A DNA stretch of 64,000 nt from Pseudomonas sp. Seg1 (GTDB taxonomy: Bacteria > Pseudomonadota > Gammaproteobacteria > Pseudomonadales > Pseudomonadaceae), in contig NZ_AP021903.1 of assembly GCF_018326005.1 (NCBI RefSeq), positions 3,443,501 to 3,507,500 on the forward strand, written 5' to 3'. Positions 19,779-27,873 of this stretch are shown here, piece by piece. Numbering within the stretch: the first letter of the stretch is position 1; each line of letters opens with the position of its first letter. The position numbers and the translations under genes are program-made. The notes under the pieces were generated by a model. The model ran no database searches. It saw nothing but the letters and a program-made list of their open reading frames with translations, and was not told the origin of the DNA.

Positions 19779-20537
19779 ATGAAACCGTTATCGCTCACCG
19801 AAAACAGTCCGTCGGCGCAAATCTGGAACAGCGCCCCGCAACTGGACAACATTCCTGTCATCAACACCCGCAGCCTCGTGCCACCCGGCGCCCGCGCCGT
19901 GGTGATCGCCCCGCACCCCGGCGATGAAGTCGTGACCTGCGGCGGATTGCTGCAATTACTTTCAAGCCTCGGCCATCCATTGCAGTTGCTGTCCATCACC
20001 GACGGCAGCGCCAGTCACCCCGGTTCCCGGCAATGGTCGGAAAAACGCCTGAGCGTGTTTCGCCCGCAGGAAAGTGTCGAAGCCCTGCGCCGTCTCGGTC
20101 TGCCAATGCACAGCCTGAAATGGGTGCGCGGCGGTTTCACCGACAACGCCCTGAACGATCAGCACAGCCAGCTCACCGAGTTCATCGGCCGCTACCTGCG
20201 CCCCGGCGACGTGGTGTTCAGCACCTGGCGCGGAGACCGCAATGACGATCATGAAGCGGTCGGTCGCGCCAGCGCCGAAGCCGCCGAACTGGCCGGTGCG
20301 ACCTTCCACGACGTGCCGGTCTGGGCATGGCACTGGCCGGAGCGCGACCAAAAACTGATCCCCTGGGAACGCGCACGCAAACTGCGCCTCGATACCTGGA
20401 CCGTCGCGCGCAAAAGCCACGCCACCCACGCCTACGCCAGCCAGCTCAAAGGCGAACCGGCCATCGGCATCGCGCCGATGCTGCCGCCGGTGATCCTTGA
20501 GCGGATGCGTTTGCCGTATGAAATTGTCTTCGTCTGA
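19779..20537 (+). CDS. PIG-L paralogue lacking two catalytic residues
   Basis: A 252-aa homologue of the product at 17572-18342, alignable over nearly the full length (shared LLQLLS, SITDGSASHPGS, RPQESVEALRRLG, GRASAEAAE). The metal motif reads APHPGDE: the base Asp is Gly48, while His46 and Asp49 remain. The distal motif reads RNDDHEAVGR: the first His is Asn155, while His158 remains. Zinc binding is therefore likely kept and hydrolysis likely lost or changed. AAGGA lies upstream. It is separated from the coupled set by 157 bases, so regulation may differ. Confidence 0.85.
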   Translation: MKPLSLTENSPSAQIWNSAPQLDNIPVINTRSLVPPGARAVVIAPHPGDEVVTCGGLLQLLSSLGHPLQLLSITDGSASHPGSRQWSEKRLSVFRPQESVEALRRLGLPMHSLKWVRGGFTDNALNDQHSQLTEFIGRYLRPGDVVFSTWRGDRNDDHEAVGRASAEAAELAGATFHDVPVWAWHWPERDQKLIPWERARKLRLDTWTVARKSHATHAYASQLKGEPAIGIAPMLPPVILERMRLPYEIVFV

Positions 20538-20601
20538 ACGACTTCAGGCCCGCCCTGTGTAGGAAATGCGGAGGCTGCGCCCCTTTAAACTCCGCTTTTT
20601 C

Positions 20602-20655
20602 CTAATGACCGTTCGTCGAGAACCCCTGCGCACCTGTCAGATCTGACAGGTGCGC
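20602..20655 (+). promoter_or_regulatory. upstream element copy 1 with 28-bp palindrome
   Basis: A flank of form CTAATGACCGTTCGTCG leads into a perfect 28-bp palindrome at 20628-20655, whose half-site is GCGCACCTGTCAGA. Copies lie at 21297-21343 and 25741-25795, always upstream of an ORF start. Probably an operator or activator site; the cognate regulator is unknown. Confidence 0.65.
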
Positions 20656-20716
20656 TATTCCCCGATCCCGCGTTCAATCACTCCGTCGCCCCAACTACCG
20701 ACCGGAGTCCGCCGCC

Positions 20717-21136
20717 ATGACCACGTCCCAACATCCGCAAGCCCTCAAGCAGTTGTACTTTCCCGCGCTGAATTCTCTGAAAACCAACACCTAACCCGCC
20801 CGAAACCGACCTCACCTCCCCCTACGAATCCCTCGATTCGAAGAAGCTCAACGACGCCGCCGACCGCGCCCTCGATCACTATCTCTGTCCGCCCGGGTCC
20901 ACGCCACCGCCCCGCAGAACCCGCAGGATGTACGCCGTTACCGCCGACTTCAAAAAAACGAGGAGATGCTGGCCGATGCCTTCGAGACCCTTGCTTCGGC
21001 AAGAACTATCGCCAGTGACTTCGCCCACCTCTTGCCAGCGTCGCAACGCAGAACGTTGTCGGGGATTGCGCAGCTGATCATGCTCGGGGAGCTGGCGGTG
21101 AATCGGGTGCTGGATAATTTGCAAGTGCCGGACTGA
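20717..21136 (+). pseudogene. decayed DUF6124-family gene fused to an Ig-gene-type leader
   Basis: The ATG at 20717 sits exactly where the ATG of the 25851 gene sits relative to the upstream palindrome, but its frame ends after 25 codons. In another frame (from 20781) the sequence reads KPTPNPPETDLTSPYESLDS, then KKLNDAADRALDHYL and RRMYAVTADF, a DUF6124-like N-terminus without a start codon. In a run of seven A at 20952-20958 the frame shifts again, continuing NEEMLADAFETLASARTIAS to LIMLGELAVNRVLDNLQVPD and a stop at 21134-21136. So at least two lesions are present. The family name is from recall of Pseudomonas proteins. Confidence 0.7.
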
Positions 21137-21170
21137 TAACGGCTCCCTCGCCACTATGACTATGTAGGGA

Positions 21171-21233
21171 CTGCCCAAGGCCGCGATCTGTTGATTTTGA
21201 AGTTCTACATCAAAAGATCACGGCCTTCGGCAA
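21171..21233. repeat. hairpin of the GATCTTTTGAT family
   Basis: Inverted arms around CTGCC-AAGGCCGCGATCTGTTGA and TCAAAAGATCACGGCCTTCGGCA with imperfect pairing. Better-conserved relatives are at 27720-27783 and 57265-57336. It lies just after the decayed gene and may act as a terminator. Confidence 0.55.
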
Positions 21234-21296
21234 CTCCGCCATGGAATGCCAACCCCCTGCATCGCTCGCACGCCGATACTGGCTTCAATTGATGAC

Positions 21297-21343
21297 TAAA
21301 TACCGTTCATCGGAAAACCGCGCACACCTGTCAGATCTGACAG
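21297..21343 (+). promoter_or_regulatory. upstream element copy 2 with 16-bp palindrome core
   Basis: The same flank in degenerate form (CTAAATACCGTTCATCGG-AAAACC) leads to CTGTCAGATCTGACAG at 21328-21343. The right outer arm has diverged, leaving a 16-bp perfect core. It ends 86 bases before the ATG of the large Ig-repeat gene. Confidence 0.65.
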
Positions 21344-21429
21344 TAGCCAATCCGCCTCTGTTAGCGCCCAATCAAACGAACCCTTTCATGCCTGCAGTTG
21401 TTGGCATCGCGCACAACAGGAGTTCCGAG

Positions 21430-24400
21430 ATGTCTTCCAAAAGCCCCTTTCTATTCCCCGATATTGATTTCGATAACGCAACACTGGCGCTGCGCCCGCT
21501 TGTTATTCCGGGGATGGTGGATCCCATCCAGGACGGTGATGGCGGTATCAATCTCAAAGTGGTCGAAGACAGCGATGCCGGCATACTGTGTGTGATCCCT
21601 GCGTACATAGGCATGCACGTGGGAGATAAACACGTTATCTACTGGGACAAACAATCTGTTTTCACCAAAGAAGTAGAGGCCGATGAAGTCGACTTTCCGC
21701 TGTTCTTTTACCTGCCTGTAGCGATCGCCCGACCGGGCTGGGCTGAGGAGTGTCATTACCAGTTGACCCGTTTCGGTGGCACCGCGCCGGATGACCCTGC
21801 TGTATCACAGCGTTTGCTGGTCAAGCTCACCCGTCCCGGCGGGCGAGATGATCACCCGAATGATCCTGACGGCCATGGCAAACTGTTTCCGGTCTCTCTG
21901 CCCCCTGAGGTCGTGCAACAGGGCATTGATGCCGAGTGGGCCAAAAAAGGCGTGCCCGTGACCGTGCCTTTCTACCCGGACATGGCAGTGCGCGACACGG
22001 TGCTGGTGAAATGGGGCAGCACCGCTCTTGCGCCCCACACCGTGACGCAGGACGAGGTGGATCACAAGACGCCAATCGTGATCATTGCCGATCAGGCCGC
22101 GATTCTGGCCGGTGGCGACAACGACGCGCTGGTGTTGCGCTACGACATTCATGACGAGGTGTGGAACTGGACCGTCCGCCATTCACAAAGCGCTCGCGTG
22201 CGGGTAGAAGCCGGTGCCTGGCGTCTGGGAATGCCCATCATCAAAGAGGCGATCAACGGCGTCATCACCATCAAGGATCTGAACAAACTGGACATCACCG
22301 TCCAGGTCAAGCTCGAGTCCGCGGACTTCGAGCTTGGTGACACCGTGACGATGTCCTGGATTGGCACGCCCCTGAACGGCAAGCCTTTGATTCATACCGA
22401 GTCCAAATCGGTTGTCAGCATTCCAAGCATTCTGGAGTTTAAGGTGCCTTATGCGCAGATCAGAGCCATTGCCATGGGGTTGGGCGATGCTTCGTATGTG
22501 CTGACGAAAAAAAATGGCGCCCCTCCCCTGTCATCAAAACGCGCCTTTGCCGAGGTGATCGGTGACGTTTCGATGCTGCCCGAGCCGACCATTCGCGAAC
22601 TGTTTGGCGACACGCTTGAGCCGGACGAGGCCCAGGCCACCGTGGATGTTAGCTACCCGGACATCGCCAATGGCGACCTGATCAATCTGATATGGGCAGG
22701 GACACGCGCCGGCGGCCAATCTTATCGGCACGAAGCGCAACATACTGTCAGCGACAACGAAGCCAGGCAGGGACTGGTGACGCTTTATGTAACCAATGAG
22801 CACATCCGGGTGCTGGATCAGGGCCGTCTCGACCTTTCATACCGGGTGTCCAACGATAAGGTCGCGCTCTACGGCGTCATCGAGTCAGAGCGGCTGCTGG
22901 TCAACGTGGCCCACCTGCACGCCACACTGCCGGTGCCGAAAGTCGAGGAGGCTGACCCACCGGACGGTTTCAAAGCCAAGGCCCTGTACGGTTCAGGCGT
23001 GGAATCAGCCATCAGAGAATTGCAGGTGGTGGCGCAAGTCACACCCAGCATCGACAACGTCACCGATTCCAAAGGCCCGGTCTGGCAAGGAGGCATTACC
23101 TTCGACCGCTCCGTTACCGTCACTGGCAAGGCCAGCCCCAACCAGAAAGTCCGCTTGCGCGATGGCACCAATACAGTGCATGAACCCACTGCCAATGCCT
23201 CCGGCGTTTGGACCCAAGTCGTCAGTGCGTTGACCGTCAGGGCTTACAGCCTCACCGCACTCGCCTTATATGGCGATGGCCCGGTGTCGGCTCCGCCGCG
23301 CACGTTCAACGTTGCCCAAGCGGGGGCGCCCAGCATCGACAACGTCACCGATTCCAAAGGCCCGGTCGTGCAAGGAGGCACTACCTTCGACCGCTCTGTC
23401 ACCGTCACCGGCACGGCCAGTCCCAACCAGAAAGTCCGTTTGCGCGATGGCAACAACACTCTGCATGAACCCACCGCCAACGGCTCCGGCGTATGGACCC
23501 AGGTCGTCAGTGCGTTGACCGTCAAGGCTTACAGCCTCACCGCACTCGCCTTGTATGGCGATGGCCCGGTGTCGACTCCGCCACGTACTTTCACCGTCGC
23601 CCAAGCAGTGACGCCAACCATCACCAACATCACCGACTCCAAAGGCACGGTCGCACCCGGTGGCATTACCTTTGACCGTACCGTCACCGTCACCGGCACA
23701 GCCAGCCCCAACCAGAAAGTCCGCTTGCTCGATGGCAGCACCGCACTGCATGAACCCACCGCCAATGGCTCCGGCGTATGGACCCAGGTCGTTACCGGCC
23801 TGAGCGTCGCGACGCACAGTTTCAAAGCCAAGGCCTTGTATGGCTCGGGTGAGGAATCCGCCGTCAGGACGCTGATAGTGACGGAGGCCACTGCCCCCAC
23901 GCTGACGTCGGTCAAAGGCAGCCCAAGCGGGATTGAAATTCCCAACGCCGGCTTGACCATCGAAACGGCCGTAACCCTGAGCGGCAACGCCGCCAAAGGC
24001 CAGAAAGTCGAAATCTTCGTCGGCGCGACCAGCAAGGGCCAAGCCACCGCCGATGCGACATCAGGCATCTGGACCTTGACTGTCACCGGCCTGAGCGTTG
24101 CGGCGCACAGTTTTACCGCCAAGGCGATGTACGCGCCAGGCTCCAGCTCCGGCGCCAGAACGCTGACCGTTATAGCCAACGTGGCGCCGACACTGGTCAA
24201 TGTACTTGATGCCGGCAACAAGGAGGTGCCAGAAGGCACCAGCACCTCAAGCACAACACTGACACTCAAAGGCAAGGCAACCCGCGGCCAGCAAGTAGAA
24301 ATTTTTGATGGCAGCGGATCGGGGGCGGTTTCCAAAGGCAAAGCGACTGCTCATGTAACCACGGGCGAGTGGGAGAAAGTGATCACCGTTGTTGTTGGTG

Positions 24401-25071
24401 CACGACGTTTGTTTGCCGAGGCGCTTTATGCTGTGAGTCCGGTTTATTCAAATGCAAGAATCTTGACCGTGACCCCAGCGTATCCAGAACTGGTAGTGGA
24501 TCCGTCACCGCTTACCCTCAACGGTTTCAATATCTCGATCGCAGGCTCGGGGCTACCTTGGCCATCTACCGGAATAGACCCCGTTAATACAGCACGCAAA
24601 CGTGATGTCCGGGGTGGAGTCCCGCCCTACACCTACACGTCCTCCGACCCTCTCGTCGCCTCTGTAGATTTGAACGGCACCGTCAGAAGTGAAGGAAATG
24701 GAACAGCCACCATCACCGTGCGAGACAGTGTCGGCCAGAGTAAGCAATTCCTCGTCGCTACATTCAACGTCGTCCGCTATATTTATTCCGGTAACCAGCA
24801 GTTCAATCATGAAAATTACAAACTATGGGCTAACTCAGTCGGCGGAGCCGACATCATCAGTGAAGATCGCCCCAAGCACATAGCTGTTTTAAACACCAAA
24901 TACCGCCACGACAGGGACGCCAGCAGAAATTTCTGGATTACATTTTCTACTAACCCAGACACCCCCGTCTCCAGCATATTTTTGAGCCGCACACCACTAT
25001 ACGATCGGGATGAGTTCATCAGCTTGGGATGGAATACATCCAAACTCTGTCATGGTCTACGCATGAGATGA
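21430..25071 (+). CDS. large Ig-like repeat protein with unique C-terminal module
   Basis: A 1213-aa protein. Residues about 1-510 hold several beta-rich units with recurring GDTVTMSWIGT, NGDLINLIWAGT and RDTVLVKWGST motifs. Five Ig-like repeats follow from about residue 537, with a period of 95 aa for the first three (xPSIDNVTDSKGP, then VTVTGxASPNQKVRL). A Big-type unit (PPYTYTSSDPLVASVDLNGT) begins near 1020, and a C-terminal module covers about 1120-1213. No signal peptide or membrane helix is seen, so surface export, if any, is by an unseen route. AGGAG seven bases upstream supports 21430; an ORF extension to 21241 would cover the palindrome. Adhesin-like or toxin-carrier roles are inference. 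Confidence 0.85.
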   Translation: MSSKSPFLFPDIDFDNATLALRPLVIPGMVDPIQDGDGGINLKVVEDSDAGILCVIPAYIGMHVGDKHVIYWDKQSVFTKEVEADEVDFPLFFYLPVAIARPGWAEECHYQLTRFGGTAPDDPAVSQRLLVKLTRPGGRDDHPNDPDGHGKLFPVSLPPEVVQQGIDAEWAKKGVPVTVPFYPDMAVRDTVLVKWGSTALAPHTVTQDEVDHKTPIVIIADQAAILAGGDNDALVLRYDIHDEVWNWTVRHSQSARVRVEAGAWRLGMPIIKEAINGVITIKDLNKLDITVQVKLESADFELGDTVTMSWIGTPLNGKPLIHTESKSVVSIPSILEFKVPYAQIRAIAMGLGDASYVLTKKNGAPPLSSKRAFAEVIGDVSMLPEPTIRELFGDTLEPDEAQATVDVSYPDIANGDLINLIWAGTRAGGQSYRHEAQHTVSDNEARQGLVTLYVTNEHIRVLDQGRLDLSYRVSNDKVALYGVIESERLLVNVAHLHATLPVPKVEEADPPDGFKAKALYGSGVESAIRELQVVAQVTPSIDNVTDSKGPVWQGGITFDRSVTVTGKASPNQKVRLRDGTNTVHEPTANASGVWTQVVSALTVRAYSLTALALYGDGPVSAPPRTFNVAQAGAPSIDNVTDSKGPVVQGGTTFDRSVTVTGTASPNQKVRLRDGNNTLHEPTANGSGVWTQVVSALTVKAYSLTALALYGDGPVSTPPRTFTVAQAVTPTITNITDSKGTVAPGGITFDRTVTVTGTASPNQKVRLLDGSTALHEPTANGSGVWTQVVTGLSVATHSFKAKALYGSGEESAVRTLIVTEATAPTLTSVKGSPSGIEIPNAGLTIETAVTLSGNAAKGQKVEIFVGATSKGQATADATSGIWTLTVTGLSVAAHSFTAKAMYAPGSSSGARTLTVIANVAPTLVNVLDAGNKEVPEGTSTSSTTLTLKGKATRGQQVEIFDGSGSGAVSKGKATAHVTTGEWEKVITVVVGARRLFAEALYAVSPVYSNARILTVTPAYPELVVDPSPLTLNGFNISIAGSGLPWPSTGIDPVNTARKRDVRGGVPPYTYTSSDPLVASVDLNGTVRSEGNGTATITVRDSVGQSKQFLVATFNVVRYIYSGNQQFNHENYKLWANSVGGADIISEDRPKHIAVLNTKYRHDRDASRNFWITFSTNPDTPVSSIFLSRTPLYDRDEFISLGWNTSKLCHGLRMR
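23041..23895 (+). repeat. three tandem 285-bp near-identical Ig-repeat units
   Basis: Units start at 23041, 23326 and 23611. Long stretches are identical in DNA (for example AACGTCACCGATTCCAAAGG in units 1 and 2), showing recent expansion or gene conversion. Two more diverged units follow in the same gene (from about 23890 and 24180). Confidence 0.9.
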
Positions 25072-25307
25072 ACCTTCACTGCATCAGTGCCACTGATCGC
25101 GACAATACGAAAAAACGTTAATTCCCCTTCCACTGCCTAACAAAGGGCAGTGGAGGGGGCTTGCTCCTAAAGCTGGCGTTCTTTCGCTGAACAGTAACTA
25201 ACATAAGCAGCTATTGGACGGGGTAACGCTTTCCCAGGAAAGTGAAGCCCCATTCGATACGACCTACATGACTTTTGTCAGGAAGCTATTTCAAATCGTT
25301 CTCGTCA
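24497..25307 (+). repeat. 811-bp direct repeat, copy 1 (C-terminal module plus downstream DNA)
   Basis: Matches 26065-26875 at a constant offset of 1568 bases through the 3' part of the gene, the stop codon and about 235 bases of noncoding DNA (shared CGCTTTCCCAGGAAAGTGAA). No indel is seen in the coding part. Similarity ends just before the ATG at 25323. Confidence 0.9.
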
Positions 25308-25322
25308 AATCAACACCTTTCG

Positions 25323-25562
25323 ATGACGCATAACGAAGACAGCATCCCCGTGTTGCTGGTCTCCACCGAAGCACCGCTGGATGTGTTGCACGCCAGTACG
25401 GCGAGTCGGTTTCTGGCGGTGACGCAGATGATGGAGAGCCTGGCCAGTCTCGACATCACCTCAGCCAAAGGCGCCGATGTGCAGCAACTGGCCCATGCGG
25501 CGGCGATGTTGCTGCGCGATGTGATGGGTGTGGTGGGGCGGCAGATTCAGTTGCGGGTCTGA
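25323..25562 (+). CDS. small protein of unknown function (DUF3077/DUF6124-like helix pattern)
   Basis: A 79-aa ORF between the two Ig-type genes. The C-terminal half (HASTASRFLAVTQMMESLAS and QQLAHAAAMLLRDVMGVVG) is helical and resembles the helix pairs of small Pseudomonas DUF3077/DUF6124 proteins, but identity is not firm. A TTG at 25275 would extend it; the ATG at 25323 is preferred because the upstream part belongs to the duplicated noncoding DNA. Its place after a C-terminal module could suggest a partner protein. Function unknown. Confidence 0.55.
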   Translation: MTHNEDSIPVLLVSTEAPLDVLHASTASRFLAVTQMMESLASLDITSAKGADVQQLAHAAAMLLRDVMGVVGRQIQLRV

Positions 25563-25740
25563 GGGATAAATCAAAAGATCGCAGTGTGCGGCAGCTCAGA
25601 AGCATGCGGTTTTATGAGGAATTGAATTCTCAGGTTTTGGGGCTGCTGCGCAGCCCAGCGGGACGGTGCGACGATTCGACAAGCTCCCTCGCCACAATGG
25701 CTATGAGCTGCCGAAGGCAGCGATTGCTCTCCACTCTCTC
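25563..25740. other. gene-free interval with repeat scraps
   Basis: Contains a half arm of the GATCTTTTGAT hairpin family (ATCAAAAGATCGCAG, from about 25569) and fragments resembling the inner part of the TGTGGTGAGG-class element (GGTTTTGGGG, GACGGTGCGACGATTCG, CTCCCTCGCCACA). No gene is seen. Confidence 0.5.
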
Positions 25741-25795
25741 CTAATGACCGTTCGTCGAAAACCCCTGCGCACCTGTCAGATCTGACAGGTGCGCA
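25741..25795 (+). promoter_or_regulatory. upstream element copy 3 with 30-bp palindrome
   Basis: CTAATGACCGTTCGTCGAAA leads to a perfect 30-bp palindrome at 25766-25795 (half-site TGCGCACCTGTCAGA). It ends 55 bases before the ATG of the short Ig-type gene. Sequence identity with copy 1 continues to CAATTCCCCGATCCC and TTCAATCACTCCGTC. Confidence 0.7.
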
Positions 25796-25850
25796 ATTCC
25801 CCGATCCCATATTCAATCACTCCGTCACCTTCCCGAACGGAGTACGCACC

Positions 25851-26639
25851 ATGTCCACCAACGATCTGCCCGAAAACAGCACCCTGATTATCAAGGAACT
25901 CGACATCCCCGGTCGCACCGGCCCGCTGCAAATCGGCGAACCGCGCCTGGAACTGCACGAACCAGTGGTGGTCGGGGTGGTCGACGGCGTGCTGCCCGCC
26001 GACACCCAAGACACCACCCTCACCGTGGTGAACCTGAATCCTCCCACGCATCCCGAACTCATCGTGGACACGTCCCCGATCACCCTCACCGGTTTCAATA
26101 TCTCGATCGCAGGTTCGGGGCTACCTTGGCCATCTACTGGAATAGACCCCGTTAATACAGCACGCAAACGTGATGTCCGGGGTGGAGTCCCGCCCTACAC
26201 CTACACGTCCTCCGACCCTCTCGTCGCCTCTGTAGATTTGAACGGCATCGTCAGAAGTGAAGGAAATGGAACAGCCACCATCACCGTGCGAGACAGTGTC
26301 GGCCAGAGTAAGCAATTCCTCGTCGCTACATTCAACGTCGTCCGATATATCTATTCCGGTGACCAGAAGTTTAATCATGAAAATTACAGACTATGGGCTA
26401 ACTCAGTCGGCGGAGCCGACATCATCAGTGAAGATCACCCCAAGCACATAGCTGTTTTAAACACCAAATACCGCCACGACAGGGACACCAGCAGGCATTT
26501 CTGGATTACAGTTTCTCGTAACGCAGACACCCCCGTCGCTACTATATTTTTGAGCCACAGACCACCATACGATCAGGATGAGTTCATCCACATGGGATTC
26601 AATACTTCCAACCTCTGTCATGGTCTACGCATGAAATGA
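25851..26639 (+). CDS. short Ig-type protein carrying a copy of the C-terminal module
   Basis: A 262-aa protein. Residues 1-70 are unique (MSTNDLPENSTLIIKELDIP onward). From about residue 72 it matches the last 190 or so residues of the 21430 gene product: Big-type unit (GGVPPYTYTSSDPLVASVDL) and the C-terminal module (HENYRLWANSVGGADIISED, then LCHGLRMK). The Big-type part is almost identical; the last 50 residues carry most of the changes (FSTNPDTPVSS against VSRNADTPVAT). CGGAG precedes the ATG. No signal peptide. Function unknown; the layout resembles an orphan module beside its full-length parent. Confidence 0.8.
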   Translation: MSTNDLPENSTLIIKELDIPGRTGPLQIGEPRLELHEPVVVGVVDGVLPADTQDTTLTVVNLNPPTHPELIVDTSPITLTGFNISIAGSGLPWPSTGIDPVNTARKRDVRGGVPPYTYTSSDPLVASVDLNGIVRSEGNGTATITVRDSVGQSKQFLVATFNVVRYIYSGDQKFNHENYRLWANSVGGADIISEDHPKHIAVLNTKYRHDRDTSRHFWITVSRNADTPVATIFLSHRPPYDQDEFIHMGFNTSNLCHGLRMK

Positions 26640-26875
26640 ACCCTCACTGCATCAGTGCCACTGATCGCTACAATACGAAAAAACGTTAATTCCCCTTCCA
26701 CTGTCCAACAAAGGGCTGTGGAGGGGACTTGCTGCTAAAGCTGGCGTTCTTTCGCTGAACAGTAACTAACATAAGCAGCTATTGGACGGGGTAACGCTTT
26801 CCCAGGAAAGTGAAGCCCCATTCGATACGTCCTACATGATTTTTGTCAGGAAGCTTTTTCAAATCGAGCTCATCA
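26065..26875 (+). repeat. 811-bp direct repeat, copy 2
   Basis: Second copy of 24497-25307. It ends near TTTTTCAAATCGAGCTCATC, after which the sequences differ: copy 1 leads to the small ORF at 25323, and copy 2 leads to a different small ORF on the other strand. Confidence 0.9.
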
Positions 26876-26890
26876 AAAACAGGTCATTGA

Positions 26891-27052
26891 TCACACGCAC
26901 CGCTTGACGCATTTATGCAGTGTCGGGGCTAATACCAGCACGTCTCCATATAGCGCAAACAGAACAAATCTGGCCACATCAAGTCCACAACCAAACGGTA
27001 TAAGTAGAAGCCGCACAGTAGAGGGCTGACCGAGCACGCCAAAGGAATTCAT
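26891..27052 (-). CDS. possible 53-aa small protein
   Basis: Minus-strand ORF starting MNSFGVLGQPSTVRLLLIPF and continuing GCGLDVARFVLFALYGDVLV to CVKRCV and a stop. It has two hydrophobic stretches. AGGA lies nine bases upstream of the ATG. I believe similar short ORFs recur in Pseudomonas genomes but cannot confirm it here. It could also be a repeat-borne ORF that is not expressed. Confidence 0.35.
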   Translation of the reverse strand: MNSFGVLGQPSTVRLLLIPFGCGLDVARFVLFALYGDVLVLAPTLHKCVKRCV

Positions 27053-27486
27053 TGAGTGTGATCCTGAAATAAGCCGCCGCGCTCGCAGTTCGCGTAAGGC
27101 TTTGGGGCGGCAACGTTGGATCGATGTAGGCGCTGCCGAACGTTGCGATTTTTGCTTTTAAACACTCGCGTTTAAATGAAACTCCAAGACACGTAATCAG
27201 GCTACACGACCTTGCGTAATTGCCTACAGCTACGCCAGAATCCGCCGGCTTGTGCGCCTTGGGGCGGGTTCAATTGTGGTTCGGTCGCTGACGAATCAGC
27301 GATCGGATTTGACCGTCCGTCCAACATCAAGGCGCATCAGTGTTTCGCACTTGCTCAGGCATTTTCTGAAGTCATGTCGCGGTGGCTGTGCGTGGGACAC
27401 CTTCGGGTGTGCCGGATTCCTTGATGTCCGGTCGGTCAACCCGCGTACAGCTGCCACCCTGTTTGTTTGACAGCTGCCACCGTTCG
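27053..27486. other. gene-free interval with probable cassette-leader remnants
   Basis: No supported gene. Near the end CAGCTGCCACC occurs twice (from about 27448 and 27471), a doublet I associate with leaders of DUF6124-type genes in Pseudomonas. It joins directly to a DUF6124 C-terminal scrap, suggesting an internal deletion. Frames open at 27212 and 27252 have no credible start or domain. Confidence 0.4.
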
Positions 27487-27552
27487 CGGCTGATCATGTT
27501 CGGGGAGCTGGCGGTGAATCGGGTGTTGGATAATTTGCAGATTCCGGACTGA
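27487..27552 (+). pseudogene. C-terminal scrap of a DUF6124-family gene
   Basis: Encodes LIMFGELAVNRVLDNLQIPD and a stop, nearly identical to the C-terminus of the decayed gene ending at 21136. No upstream coding part is joined in frame. Confidence 0.65.
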
Positions 27553-27563
27553 CACCTGCCCCC

Positions 27564-27704
27564 TGTGGCGAGGGGATTCAGAGAACCGTCGCACCGCCCC
27601 GATCGGCTGCGCAGCAGTCGTAAATCCTGAGTACGCGGTATTCCTGTAGGTTTGAATTCCAGGTTTTGGGGCGGTGCGATGTCTCGCTAAATCCCCTCAG
27701 CACA
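27564..27704. repeat. inverted-repeat element (TGTGGTGAGG class), copy
   Basis: Starts TGTGGCGAGGGGATTCAG and ends CTAAATCCCCTCAGCACA, with inner GTCGCACCGCCCCGATC pairing to GGGGCGGTGCGATGTC. Related to 14222-14354 and 44171-44317. Confidence 0.7.
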
Positions 27705-27719
27705 ATGATTTTGTAAAAA

Positions 27720-27783
27720 CTGCCGGTGGCTGCGATCTTTTGATCTTGAGATGCAAAGTCAAAAGATCGCAGCCTTCGGCAGC
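27720..27783. repeat. near-perfect GATCTTTTGAT-family hairpin
   Basis: Arms CTGCCGGTGGCTGCGATCTT-TTGA and TCAAAAGATCGCAGCC-TTCGGCAG. It lies before the EEP gene and inside an artefactual upstream extension of its frame. Confidence 0.75.
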
Positions 27784-27873
27784 TCCTCCAAGTGGGTGTG
27801 GTGTTTTCAGACGGAACTGCCGCCCTCACCCATCAGTCGCATGAACAGGCACTCAGGATTCAGAGGAGTAACC

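Noticed and set aside
23041..23895. Tandem repeats considered as a satellite or phage integration scar
   Set aside because: The period is a multiple of three and the frame encodes Ig-like domains throughout.
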